The notes beneath the pieces were generated by a model, which did no database searches, was not told the origin of the DNA, and worked only from the letters and a program-made list of their open reading frames with translations. A stretch of 43,960 nucleotides of DNA. Origin: Bacteroidota bacterium (GTDB lineage Bacteria > Bacteroidota > Bacteroidia > Palsa-948). Each line of letters opens with the position of its first letter. The first letter of the stretch is position 1. The position numbers and the translations under genes are program-made. Shown here in pieces: positions 26,501 through 33,138 of this stretch. Where the stretch lies: assembly GCA_016195025.1 (NCBI GenBank), contig JACQAL010000062.1, positions 1 through 43,960 of the forward strand. Reading direction: 5' to 3'.

Positions 26501-26938
26501 CTTACAGGAGGTTCACCAAACGGAGGGATTTATTCAGGAGCAGGAGTAAGCGCTGGAAATTTTAATCCAAGTATGGCAGGCAATGGATTGCACAATATTA
26601 TTTACACCTACACCGATGCAAACAACTGTACCAACAGCGATACCGCGCATGTATTTGTAGATTTATGTACGGGAGTGCAAACTTATTTTAATAGTGAAGA
26701 AATTATTATTTCTCCCAATCCAACAACCGGAATTTTTACCATTCAATTTGCAGACCCTTCGACTTTGCTCAAGGTGACAGCCGTTGAAATTACAAATCTC
26801 TTGGGAGAAAAAATTTACTCATCGGTAATAAATTCAAGCAAGTCAGAAATTGATTTAAGCAAAACCTCCAAGGGAATTTATTTCATTAAAGTAATTTCAG
26901 AGGCGGGAGTTGTTACAAGAAAATTAATTCTCCAGTAA
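23564..26938 (+). CDS. Large secreted beta-helix protein with SprB-type repeats and T9SS domain
   Basis: The 1124-residue protein begins at TTG (MKTKLLSLFIFYYVGAGAQ, a signal peptide). Residues about 40-600 form a right-handed parallel beta-helix. At least ten serine-rich rungs carry the motifs GGGIYF and TISNCTVSNNT, as in Bacteroidota surface adhesins. Four SprB-type repeats follow (about residues 625-910), each with a PYTYxW segment, an xGTYTVxVTDA segment and an NGC motif. SprB is the gliding adhesin. A T9SS type A sorting domain starts at about residue 1046 (IIISPNPTTGIFTI). No catalytic residues are evident. A surface adhesin or glycan-binding role is inferred. Confidence 0.88.
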   Translation: MKTKLLSLFIFYYVGAGAQTNVPGGNVYGAWTLAGSPYNVSGHITVPKDSTLTIQPGVNIVFQGHYKFNVRGRVFAAGTSSDTVVFTAADTSIGWWGMRYDSILVTQDSSLFVYCKLQYGKANTGTGNDLYGGAIMVNNFSKIRIANCMITNNFSSGGGGICFNSSNGTISNCTVSNNTASVSSANSNTYSYGGGIYFSSFSGTISNCTVSNNSVFSSSSNSYGSYSYGGGIYFITSFLATISNCTVSNNTASAFSSNSLYSSSYGGGIYFDLSAAFPPPTGGTITNCTISNNTCSNAYYSYGGGIYFSSWAYSNFAGGFITNCTIQDNSSSSGGGGIYFGSLHSGPVITNCIINNNTSRYGAGIDCSSYGGTITNSTISNNFSISSFSYGGGIYGGMDTIADCIISNNSSSYGGGVYSSSGAITNCAIINNTAFSSSEGGGGIYFLGSPTVTNCTIANNDATGTSGGGGGLFFKNNSDPDFINCILYGNTASSGNGANIYLYDSLSNPSFSYCDIQGSSAAIYNNSGTYSGSYTNNIDSVPLFVAPSAGAGTGFNGLIANWHLQTTSPCIDMGDPNNTIGFYPASDLGGNPRVVVCRIDMGAYEDQNGLPFLVSLSIQQNIYCVGNGNGAATVTVSNGTPPYTYSWSSGETTSAVTGLSAGTYTVIVTDAGNCSKTGIVTITQPNLIISMTSVQTACNANTGTASASPSGGTSPYTFIWNNGQTTSVTTGLGTGNYTVTITDANGCTKNAIAYITPKPSPNVTTSATQTNCSPSTGTAAATALGGASPYTYLWSDGQTTSVATALAAGSYTVVVTDSYGCTKTATVSVTQKSNPNVTTSTTQTNCSSPTGTATASVSGGTFPYTYLWSNNATTQQANNLAAGNYSVTVTDANGCTSSDSVTISQFPSVLTNQNVSICNGDSILVGGNYQTTAGTYNDTLQTVNGCDSVIVTALTINSLPSVSLSLNPDTVCISSGAYALTGGSPNGGIYSGAGVSAGNFNPSMAGNGLHNIIYTYTDANNCTNSDTAHVFVDLCTGVQTYFNSEEIIISPNPTTGIFTIQFADPSTLLKVTAVEITNLLGEKIYSSVINSSKSEIDLSKTSKGIYFIKVISEAGVVTRKLILQ

Positions 26939-26951
26939 GATTTTCATTTCG

Positions 26952-26959
26952 TATCTTTG
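26952..26959 (+). promoter_or_regulatory. -7 element (TATCTTTG) for the VapBC-like operon
   Basis: TATCTTTG matches the Bacteroidota -7 consensus TAnnTTTG and lies 18 bp before the ATG at 26978. No convincing TTG -33 box is seen at the expected distance, so the promoter may be weak or regulated. Confidence 0.45.
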
Positions 26960-26977
26960 TATCACAATACTTTTAAC

Positions 26978-27148
26978 ATGGTTCTCACAATAAATAAAAA
27001 TTCATCTCTCAGGGAAGTGGAAAAACTTCTTTCCCGTCTTTTCAGCAAAAAGAAAAAAGGGCTGAACGCAAGAAAATATTGCGGAATAATTCATCTCAAA
27101 CGCGATGCCTTGCAAATCCAAAAGGATTTAAGAAATGAATGGGAATAA
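26978..27148 (+). CDS. Small antitoxin-like protein upstream of a PIN toxin
   Basis: This 56-residue basic protein (MVLTINKNSSLREVEKLL...) has no recognisable DNA-binding motif. It sits directly before a PIN-domain gene and overlaps it by 14 bp, the classic antitoxin position. The ATG at 26978 is preferred over an upstream TTG that would fall within the -7 promoter element. It is probably the VapB-like antitoxin that occludes the PIN active site and binds the operon promoter. The family cannot be named from sequence alone. Confidence 0.7.
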   Translation: MVLTINKNSSLREVEKLLSRLFSKKKKGLNARKYCGIIHLKRDALQIQKDLRNEWE

Positions 27149-27506
27149 TCTCGTAGCCGATACAAATATAATCCTGTATTTGTTTAACGGTGACGAACGT
27201 CTTGCAGAAATACTTTCCGAAAAACAAGTGTATGTATCCTTTATTACCGAATTAGAGGTTTTAAGTTTTCGTGAATTTTCCAAATCAGACCTTGCTAAAG
27301 CCGAGCAATTTCTTTCTCAATGCAAAATCATTGACATCAATGATTCCATTAAAAAGAAATCTGTAGAAATCAGAAAAAACTCTTCTTTAAAACTTCCCGA
27401 TGCTATAATAGGAGCAACTGCTATTTATCTCGGACTTCCGCTCATTTCTGCTGACAGCGATTTCAGGCGGATTAAGGAATTGGAATTGATACATTACGCG
27501 CTCTAA
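27135..27506 (+). CDS. vapC: PIN-domain toxin (VapC-like)
   Basis: The 123-residue protein has the PIN-domain acidic residues: D9 in VADTNIILYL, E41 in ITELEVLSF, D89 in KLPDAIIGATA and D107 in ISADSDF. These coordinate the metal ions of the ribonuclease active site. VapC toxins cut tRNA or rRNA when freed from antitoxin. The overlapping upstream gene is the presumed antitoxin. The pair sits between a surface-protein gene and pheT. Confidence 0.88.
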   Translation: MNGNNLVADTNIILYLFNGDERLAEILSEKQVYVSFITELEVLSFREFSKSDLAKAEQFLSQCKIIDINDSIKKKSVEIRKNSSLKLPDAIIGATAIYLGLPLISADSDFRRIKELELIHYAL

Positions 27507-27527
27507 ATTTTTATTTTTGCTGATCTT

Positions 27528-29987
27528 ATGAAAATTTCCTTCAACTGGCTCAGGCAATATATTCCTCTTGACATTTCCCCGGAGAAAACTGCCGAACTAT
27601 TGACCGATTCAGGATTGGAAGTAGAAAGCGTAGAAAAATTTGAAGCGGTGAAAGGCGGACTCGAAGGTTGCATCATCGGTGAAGTGAAGACAAAAGAAAA
27701 ACATCCCGATGCGGACAGGTTAAGCGTCACCACTGTTGACATCGGCACAGGAACTCTTCTCAATATTGTTTGCGGAGCACCTAATGTTGCCGCAGGACAA
27801 AAAGTAATTGTGGCAACTGCCGGAACAACTTTATATCCGACAAAAGGTGAACCCATCACGTTGAAGAAAGCAAAAATCCGCGGAGCAATATCAGAGGGAA
27901 TGATTTGCGCAGAAGATGAACTCGGACTTGGTGAATCGCACGAAGGAATTTTGGTGCTGGATGCAAAAGTGAAAGTAGGAACTCCCGCAAAAGAATATTT
28001 CAAAATAGAATCAGATTACATTCTTGAAATCGGATTAACGCCCAACCGTGCCGATGCCGCTTCGCATATTGGAGTTGCAAAAGATTTGTTCGCGAAATTA
28101 AATTGGAATCTTCCTGAAAATAAATTTGAATTGAATGTGCCTTCGGTGAATGAGTTTGCAGCAGAAAATAACAAACTAAAAATTGAAGTTAAGGTTGAAG
28201 ATGCAGAAGCATGTCCGCGATATTCGGGAATTATAATAAGCGGAATAACCGTAAAAGAATCTCCCGACTGGCTGAAAAAAAGATTGCAGTCCATCGGCTT
28301 GAAACCGATAAATAATATTGTGGATGCAACCAATTTTATTTTGCACGAAATCGGCCAGCCGCTGCACGCATTTGATGCAGATAAAATAGACGGGAAAAAA
28401 GTTATTGTAAAAAAACTTTCTGCCGGAACAAAATTCACAACGCTCGATGGAATTGAAAGAACACTTACTGCGGATGATTTAATGATTTGCTCCGCAAAAG
28501 AGCCAATGTGCATTGCAGGAGTTTTCGGAGGAATGAAATCCGGAATCACCAGAGAAACGACAACTATTTTTCTGGAGAGCGCTTACTTCTCCCCTGCTTC
28601 CATCCGCAAAACAGCAAAACATCACGCACTAAAAACCGATGCATCTTTTCGTTTCGAGCGCGGCACCGACCCGAACATTACCGTTTATGCTTTGCAAAGA
28701 GCCGCATTGCTCATTAAAGAAATTGCCGGAGGAAAAATTTCTTCCGACATTGCAGATATTTATCCGAAACCGATTGAAGAAAAGAAAATCGCTTTCTCTT
28801 TTCATTACTGCGACACGCTGCTTGGAAAACAAATTGACCGCGCGCAACTCAAACGGATTTTAAATCTTCTGCAAATAGAAATTGTAACCGAAGGAGGCGA
28901 AACGCTTCTGCTCGCAGTTCCGACTTTTAAAACCGATGTGGAAGGCGAGCACGACATTGTAGAAGAAATTCTCCGCATTTACGGATGCAACAATATTAAA
29001 ATTCCTTCGGCTGTCCGCTCATCTCTTTCATATATCACAAAACCCGATGCGGAAAAACTTCGCAACATAATTTCTGACTTACTCTGCGGAATGGGCTTCA
29101 CGGAAATTATGTCCAACTCGCTCACAAATTCCGGCTATCTTGATTTGCTTTCATCGGAAAAAGAAAATGCAATTGAACTGCTCAACCCTCTCAGCCCCGA
29201 ATTAAATGTGATGCGCTCCACGCTTTTCTTCAGCGGGCTGGAAGCAATTGCGTACAACCAGAACAGAAAAAATTCTGATTTGAAACTTTTTGAATTTGGA
29301 AAAACGTATAGTAAGTCAAAAGTCAAAAATCAAAAGTCAAAAGAAGAAGAAAACTTTATCGAAACAAATCATCTCGCATTATTTCTCTGCGGAAGAAAGC
29401 AAAATGAAAGTTGGAATGCCCAGCAGGGGAGCATAGATTTTTTTCATCTGAAATCTTTTGTGGAAAATGTTTTGGAGAGAGTCGGAATTGAAGCAGAGCA
29501 GGTTTCTGAAATGAGTTCGGAAATTCTTTCTTCCGGTTTATCTTATGAATCAAAAAATAAAAAAATTGTTGAACTTGGTTTTGTAAAAAAATCTTTTCTA
29601 AAAAAGTTTGATATTAAACAGGATGTTTTTTATGCTGACTTCAACTGGGATATTATTCTTGATTTGTCAAAAAATATTTCCATTCAATTTAAAGAAATTC
29701 CAAAGTTCCCTGAAGTGAGAAGGGACTTGGCATTGGTGGTTGACAGAAACATGAAATATGATTTGCTGGAATCACTCGCCTACCAAACCGAAAAAAATCT
29801 TCTGAAGAATGTGAACCTGTTCGATGTGTATGAAGGCGACAAAATCGAATCAGGGAAAAAATCCTACGCGCTGAGTTTTATTCTGCAGGATGAAAATGCC
29901 ACGCTTACCGACAAAGAAGTGGACAGCGTGATGGAAAAATTAATGAAAACCTATAAAGAAAAAGCCGGAGCGGAAATACGGAAATAA
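27528..29987 (+). CDS. pheT: Phenylalanyl-tRNA synthetase beta subunit
   Basis: The 819-residue protein forms the alpha2-beta2 enzyme with PheS. An N-terminal tRNA-binding domain covers about residues 40-150 (EGCIIGEVKTKEKHPDADRL). B3/B4 editing domains follow (NNIVDATNFILHEIGQPLHAFD). The B5 domain is followed by a degenerate class II core with FEFGKTY. A C-terminal ferredoxin-fold anticodon-binding domain begins about residue 727 (FKEIPKFPEVRRDLALVVD). A 28-bp heptamer repeat encodes the in-frame lysine-rich insert SKSKVKNQKSK after FEFGKTY. pheS is not adjacent. A bidirectional terminator follows. Confidence 0.97.
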   Translation: MKISFNWLRQYIPLDISPEKTAELLTDSGLEVESVEKFEAVKGGLEGCIIGEVKTKEKHPDADRLSVTTVDIGTGTLLNIVCGAPNVAAGQKVIVATAGTTLYPTKGEPITLKKAKIRGAISEGMICAEDELGLGESHEGILVLDAKVKVGTPAKEYFKIESDYILEIGLTPNRADAASHIGVAKDLFAKLNWNLPENKFELNVPSVNEFAAENNKLKIEVKVEDAEACPRYSGIIISGITVKESPDWLKKRLQSIGLKPINNIVDATNFILHEIGQPLHAFDADKIDGKKVIVKKLSAGTKFTTLDGIERTLTADDLMICSAKEPMCIAGVFGGMKSGITRETTTIFLESAYFSPASIRKTAKHHALKTDASFRFERGTDPNITVYALQRAALLIKEIAGGKISSDIADIYPKPIEEKKIAFSFHYCDTLLGKQIDRAQLKRILNLLQIEIVTEGGETLLLAVPTFKTDVEGEHDIVEEILRIYGCNNIKIPSAVRSSLSYITKPDAEKLRNIISDLLCGMGFTEIMSNSLTNSGYLDLLSSEKENAIELLNPLSPELNVMRSTLFFSGLEAIAYNQNRKNSDLKLFEFGKTYSKSKVKNQKSKEEENFIETNHLALFLCGRKQNESWNAQQGSIDFFHLKSFVENVLERVGIEAEQVSEMSSEILSSGLSYESKNKKIVELGFVKKSFLKKFDIKQDVFYADFNWDIILDLSKNISIQFKEIPKFPEVRRDLALVVDRNMKYDLLESLAYQTEKNLLKNVNLFDVYEGDKIESGKKSYALSFILQDENATLTDKEVDSVMEKLMKTYKEKAGAEIRK
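29313..29340. repeat. 28-bp tandem repeat in pheT, 4 x AAGTCAA
   Basis: The units AAGTCAA, AAGTCAA, AAATCAA and AAGTCAA lie in frame inside pheT. They encode a lysine-rich loop right after FEFGKTY, where the conserved core strand ends. Confidence 0.9.
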
Positions 29988-30022
29988 AAAATCCTCCCCA
30001 TTTTTGCAGAGAAGGATTTTTT
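29986..30022. terminator. Bidirectional intrinsic terminator after pheT
   Basis: A 10-bp stem (29986-29995 with 30013-30022) of the form AAAAAATCCT / AGGATTTTTT has a 17-nt loop. It carries T-runs on both strands and serves pheT and the convergent gene at 30039. Confidence 0.7.
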
Positions 30023-30038
30023 ATTCGCTCAACTTCAC

Positions 30039-30788
30039 TCAATCCACCAACAGTTCCAGCCACTGGCTCCAGCCGTGCGCTCCGTCTTTGAGCGTTACCT
30101 GAAAGCGGAAGAAATAGGTGGTTGCGTGCGTGAGCCCCGGCACTTTGGTGGTTCCTTTAGTGGTAACGGGCAAATCGGTGAAGGTTATTTTATCCAGCGT
30201 CAGCTGCCACTGAACGGAAAAGCGTTTTTCCCCGTGCATCACTTTTTTCACATTCACCGCAAGTTTCACCGTGCCTTTCACCTTGGTGTTCGTTGCCGTG
30301 AAATCATCTTTGCTGTGCGGGGTGCGGAGTTCCACATCAAAGCCCGAACTTTCAATCAGCGCCACTGCTTTTTCGGTGTTGTTGAGGTCATCCGCCAGCC
30401 CCTGCACATAGCCCTGGAGCAGGTGCATCTGGTTGGTCATTGGTTTTTTCGCCACCGTGCGCGCAGCGGCAGTTCCCCTCGCCTTGCTCAGCGCAGTGTT
30501 TGCAGCCACATCATACGCCTTTATAGTGTTGTCAAATGTTCCGGTATCTGCCACCGCAACGGGAAGATTAGCAGGAATAAAAACGCCCGGCTTATCCCGC
30601 ATGCTGGTTCGGATGAGTTCCATTTTGTTCCGGTAGCCGCTTAGGGTTTTCAATTTACGCAAGTGCAATACTGCCACCGCCCGTTTTTCGGTTACCACAG
30701 GCAGAGCGGGAGTAATTGCCAGCAGAAGGATGTGTTTGTAACCAAATTCATCCCGAATCTGAGTTACTTGAAATTGTGTTTTTTTCAT
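30039..30788 (-). CDS. Uncharacterised protein with C-terminal fibronectin-III-like module
   Basis: I do not recognise the family of this 249-residue protein. The N-terminal part (residues 1-150) looks helical and basic (FQVTQIRDEFGYKH, HLRKLKTLSGYRNKM). The C-terminal part has the strand pattern of a fibronectin type III domain, ending VPGLTHATTYFFRFQVTLKDGAHGWSQWLELLVD (core: ATTYFFRFQV, GWSQW). No signal peptide or T9SS tail is seen. It is the last gene of a minus-strand set after a LytTR regulator and a VPxxT-repeat protein. Its GC content and codon choice look higher than in the flanking T9SS genes, which could reflect transfer. Confidence 0.7.
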   Translation of the reverse strand: MKKTQFQVTQIRDEFGYKHILLLAITPALPVVTEKRAVAVLHLRKLKTLSGYRNKMELIRTSMRDKPGVFIPANLPVAVADTGTFDNTIKAYDVAANTALSKARGTAAARTVAKKPMTNQMHLLQGYVQGLADDLNNTEKAVALIESSGFDVELRTPHSKDDFTATNTKVKGTVKLAVNVKKVMHGEKRFSVQWQLTLDKITFTDLPVTTKGTTKVPGLTHATTYFFRFQVTLKDGAHGWSQWLELLVD

Positions 30789-30835
30789 TTTGAAAAATTT
30801 AAAGGTTTATGTTTGATTAATTTTTCGATTATTTC

Positions 30836-30954
30836 AGAACTTACGCAGAAGTTTAGTGAGTATTGTCATTTCGACCATAGGGAGAAATCTCGTATGTTTG
30901 GCACAAAGGAGATTCCTCGCTTCGCTCGGAATGACACCGTTTTGCGTAAGTCCT
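30836..30954. mobile_element. 119-bp inverted-repeat (MITE-like) element, copy B
   Basis: The 12-bp ends AGAACTTACGCA (30836-30847) and TGCGTAAGTCCT (30943-30954) are inverted repeats matching at 11 of 12 positions. They equal the ends of the element at 6071-6189. Length is again 119 bp, but the core is different: it is an inverted pair of the dispersed GTCAT element (30865-30891 and 30909-30935). The element lies in the 3' end of the VPxxT-repeat gene and supplies that gene's final codons and stop. Confidence 0.65.
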
Positions 30955-31383
30955 ATATTTATAAGATGAGTGTAAAATTGACCCGATTTTCGCTTCCGGG
31001 GACATGTACTTCGATACTAAGGACGTGTACTTCGATACTAAGGACGTGTTCTTCGGTACTGAGGACGTGTTCTGCGGTACTAAGGACGTGTTCTTCGGTA
31101 CTGAGAACGTGTACTGCGGTACTGAGAACGTGTTCTTCGGTACTGAGAACGTGTTCTTCGGTACTAAGGATGTGTACTGCGGTATTGGGAACGTGTACTG
31201 CGGTATTGGGAACGTGTGCTGCGGTACTGGGAACGTGTGCTGCGGTACTGGGGACGTGTACTCAGGAACTGAGGACGTGTTCTCAGGCGCTGAGTACACG
31301 TGCTGAACTGATGAATCCGGGGCATCAGCAACTTTTGCGTCTGCTCCTTTCTTGTCTTTTGTATCTGTTGCCTGTGTTTTCAT
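30853..31383 (-). CDS. Low-complexity protein with fourteen VPxxT heptapeptide repeats
   Basis: This 176-residue frame begins MKTQATDTKDKKGADAKVADAPDSSVQ, shortened here to its polar, charged start MKTQATDTKDKKGADAK. Fourteen 7-residue repeats follow, of the form [SF]-[SLP]-[VIA]-[PS]-[KQE]-[NYH]-T/M. The last 35 or so residues (including CHSERSEESP) come from the inserted 119-bp element. It has no signal peptide or known domain and is probably disordered. The plus-strand frames are also open through the repeat, so the coding strand is inferred. Support comes from a plausible ATG start and from colinearity with the genes on both sides. Function unknown. Confidence 0.5.
   Translation of the reverse strand: MKTQATDTKDKKGADAKVADAPDSSVQHVYSAPENTSSVPEYTSPVPQHTFPVPQHTFPIPQYTFPIPQYTSLVPKNTFSVPKNTFSVPQYTFSVPKNTSLVPQNTSSVPKNTSLVSKYTSLVSKYMSPEAKIGSILHSSYKYRTYAKRCHSERSEESPLCQTYEISPYGRNDNTH
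31000..31293. repeat. 21-bp minisatellite, 14 units
   Basis: Fourteen units of exactly 21 bp run without any indel from 31000. Each contains GGACGTGT or GAACGTGT followed by variants of TCTTCGGTACTGA. Units differ by point substitutions only, clustered at fixed columns. In the minus-strand frame, one unit equals one heptapeptide. Confidence 0.95.
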
Positions 31384-31446
31384 TTCTGTTTTTCCGTTTG
31401 GTTTCTGATTCTATATAGTTGAACGTAAAAACAGACACATTGATAC

Positions 31447-31467
31447 GCGCAGTTTGTGAAACTGCGC
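31447..31467. other. Perfect 9-bp hairpin between LytTR and repeat-protein genes
   Basis: GCGCAGTTT (31447-31455) and AAACTGCGC (31459-31467) flank a 3-nt loop. Only three T follow on the plus strand, so a terminator role is weak. It could be an attenuator, RNA-stability element or protein site in the 143-bp gap. Confidence 0.5.
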
Positions 31468-31526
31468 TTTAGGTTTGCCAAAAGCATGTTTCGGTTTGTG
31501 AAATGATTCGGATAAGAAGCGCGCTG

Positions 31527-31862
31527 CTATAGAGAAAAACCCATTTGAGCAAGATTTTTTCTTCCTTCTTCGGTAATGGGGACGGGTTTTTTGCTGTTCA
31601 TAATAAGGTAATGAGAATTATCGAAGCCATCTATTTCATTCACGTTTACAAAGTAGGAACGGTGAACGGAGCAAAATAATCCGCACGCTTTCAGAAGCTG
31701 GCAATACTGCTTCAGCGTAGCGGTGATTGTTTTAGGAGGTTTGCCGTTTGTAAAATGAAAGGTAACGTAAGAGCCATCGGCTTCAATAAATTCAATGCAG
31801 GAAGGAAAAACATACGAGGTGCGCCCGAGTTCGTGAAGCGGAATTTTCTTTTCCATTTCCAT
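31527..31862 (-). CDS. Stand-alone LytTR DNA-binding regulator
   Basis: This 111-residue protein consists almost entirely of a LytTR domain. IEFIEADGSYVTFHFTNGK, TATLKQYCQLLKACG, and the conserved FCSVHRSYFVNVNEIDGFD are the expected blocks. It lacks the receiver domain normally found in LytR/AgrA regulators, so it is not phosphorylated by the usual route. LytTR proteins bind spaced direct repeats. It lies upstream of the VPxxT-repeat gene on the same strand (143-bp gap) and divergent from a T9SS-gene remnant. Control of either neighbour is plausible but unproven. Confidence 0.88.
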   Translation of the reverse strand: MEMEKKIPLHELGRTSYVFPSCIEFIEADGSYVTFHFTNGKPPKTITATLKQYCQLLKACGLFCSVHRSYFVNVNEIDGFDNSHYLIMNSKKPVPITEEGRKNLAQMGFSL

Positions 31863-31971
31863 AGCAAATTTTTTTTGCCAATTCTTTTTCCATCATGGGT
31901 ATTTAAAAAAGAACAACGTATAACTTTTATTATTATTGCAACGAACAACACTAAACAAAGTTTGAACCAAA

Positions 31972-32187
31972 ATGATAAGTGGCGGGATTTTTTTAGTAAG
32001 TGGTAAGGGGAAGCGAATTATTTTTCTCGATGAGTTCGGCAGCAAACTCAACCAATTTAAAGTGGAAGAAAAAGGAATGGGGCAGTTGAATATTTCAGCC
32101 ATCAATCTTTCATCAGGCGTTTATTCTTATTCGCTCATTGTGAACGGAAAAATGGTTGATACGAAGAAGATGCTGAAGAATAAGTAA
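31972..32187 (+). pseudogene. Remnant of a T9SS C-terminal sorting domain
   Basis: This 71-codon frame encodes only the second half of a T9SS-like tail: IIFLDEFGSKLNQFK, then INLSSGVYSYSLIVNGK and VDTKKMLKNK. The normal body of a secreted protein and a signal peptide are missing. It is best read as the surviving 3' end of a deleted gene, with the ATG at 31972 fortuitous. It lies 22 bp before an intact T9SS gene. Confidence 0.6.
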
Positions 32188-32208
32188 CTTTGTTGAAATA
32201 GTAGAGAG

Positions 32209-33123
32209 ATGAAAAAGATATTAAGTATAATAGCAATTGCAACTGCAAATTTTTGTGCAGCACAAATTACCGGAGGACAATTTGCTCCTACTAATTCTCA
32301 ATGGTTGCAAGAATCAGACATTTGGCAAAATCCGCCACCACACTTAGTAACTACTTATTATCAGTTTATATTAAAAAATGACACTGTTATTAACGGTAAA
32401 AATTATGGCAGGTTATACAGTTCAAATACTCATTTACTTGATTCTTCTTTATCTTGTTATAGTTTTTGGAATTTTATTTACTATGATTCTAACAAAGTTT
32501 ATATTGGAAATAATCCTGATTCAATGAAATTGACTTTTGATTTCAATTTAGCAAAAGGAGATTCTTTTATTTTTTATACGAAATACTGCTTATCCCAACC
32601 ATCATATAAATGTGCAATTGACAGCGTTGATACTATTACATTAGGGAGCAAGCAAAGGAAAAGAATTTTTTTTAGTGCTTTTTATAATAATGTACAGCCG
32701 CATATTACTTGGGTTGAAGGCGTAGGAGATATGAGATATGGATGGTACACTGATTATGGCTGCCTTACATATTTAGTAGGGTTTGGCGACTCCTTTTATT
32801 TAGATTGTTTCACGGATAATACTCAAACAACATTTGGGACTTGTTCTTATGGAAGTTGCTCAGCAGGAGTTGAAGAGAGCAATTTAAATAGAGAATTAAG
32901 AATTTTTCCCAATCCATCAAATGGCATTTTTGTAATTCAAAAAGGATGGAAAGAAATAAATACTATTAAAGTTTTTAATCTACTTGGAGAAAGGATATAC
33001 TTTGCAAGTATTAATTCTGAAACAACTACAATTGACTTAAGTAATCAGAAAGACGGAATTTATTTTGTACAAATAAAAACTGAAGACGGAACTGCAAGCA
33101 AAAAAATAATCATCCAGCATTAA
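32209..33123 (+). CDS. Secreted protein with T9SS type A sorting domain
   Basis: The 304-residue protein has a signal peptide (MKKILSIIAIATANFCAAQ). A central region of about 210 residues shows no motif I recognise, although a paired-cysteine pattern (CSYGSCS) precedes the tail. The T9SS type A domain runs from about residue 228 (LRIFPNPSNGIFVIQ) to GTASKKIIIQH. The next gene's ATG directly follows its TAA. The last 24 bp of this gene, with the first codons of the next, recur exactly at the end of that next gene. No enzymatic function can be assigned. Confidence 0.82.
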   Translation: MKKILSIIAIATANFCAAQITGGQFAPTNSQWLQESDIWQNPPPHLVTTYYQFILKNDTVINGKNYGRLYSSNTHLLDSSLSCYSFWNFIYYDSNKVYIGNNPDSMKLTFDFNLAKGDSFIFYTKYCLSQPSYKCAIDSVDTITLGSKQRKRIFFSAFYNNVQPHITWVEGVGDMRYGWYTDYGCLTYLVGFGDSFYLDCFTDNTQTTFGTCSYGSCSAGVEESNLNRELRIFPNPSNGIFVIQKGWKEINTIKVFNLLGERIYFASINSETTTIDLSNQKDGIYFVQIKTEDGTASKKIIIQH

Positions 33124-33138
33124 ATGAAAAAGGTATTT
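33100..33138 (+). repeat. 39-bp direct repeat, left copy
   Basis: The stretch covers the end of one T9SS gene (KKIIIQH stop) and the first codons of the next (MKKVF). It is identical over 39 bp to 34669-34707, exactly 1569 bp away, which is the length of the gene between them. Confidence 0.9.

Noticed and set aside
31000-31293. CRISPR array
   Set aside because: The 21-bp units are directly adjacent without spacers, drift gradually and fit a coding heptapeptide; no cas genes are nearby.
30663-31418. Plus-strand proteins across the 21-bp repeat (long frames at 30663-31418 and 31004-31306)
   Set aside because: They are open only because the unit lacks stops in every frame. They give cysteine-rich strings with no start context and run antisense to the better-supported minus-strand gene.
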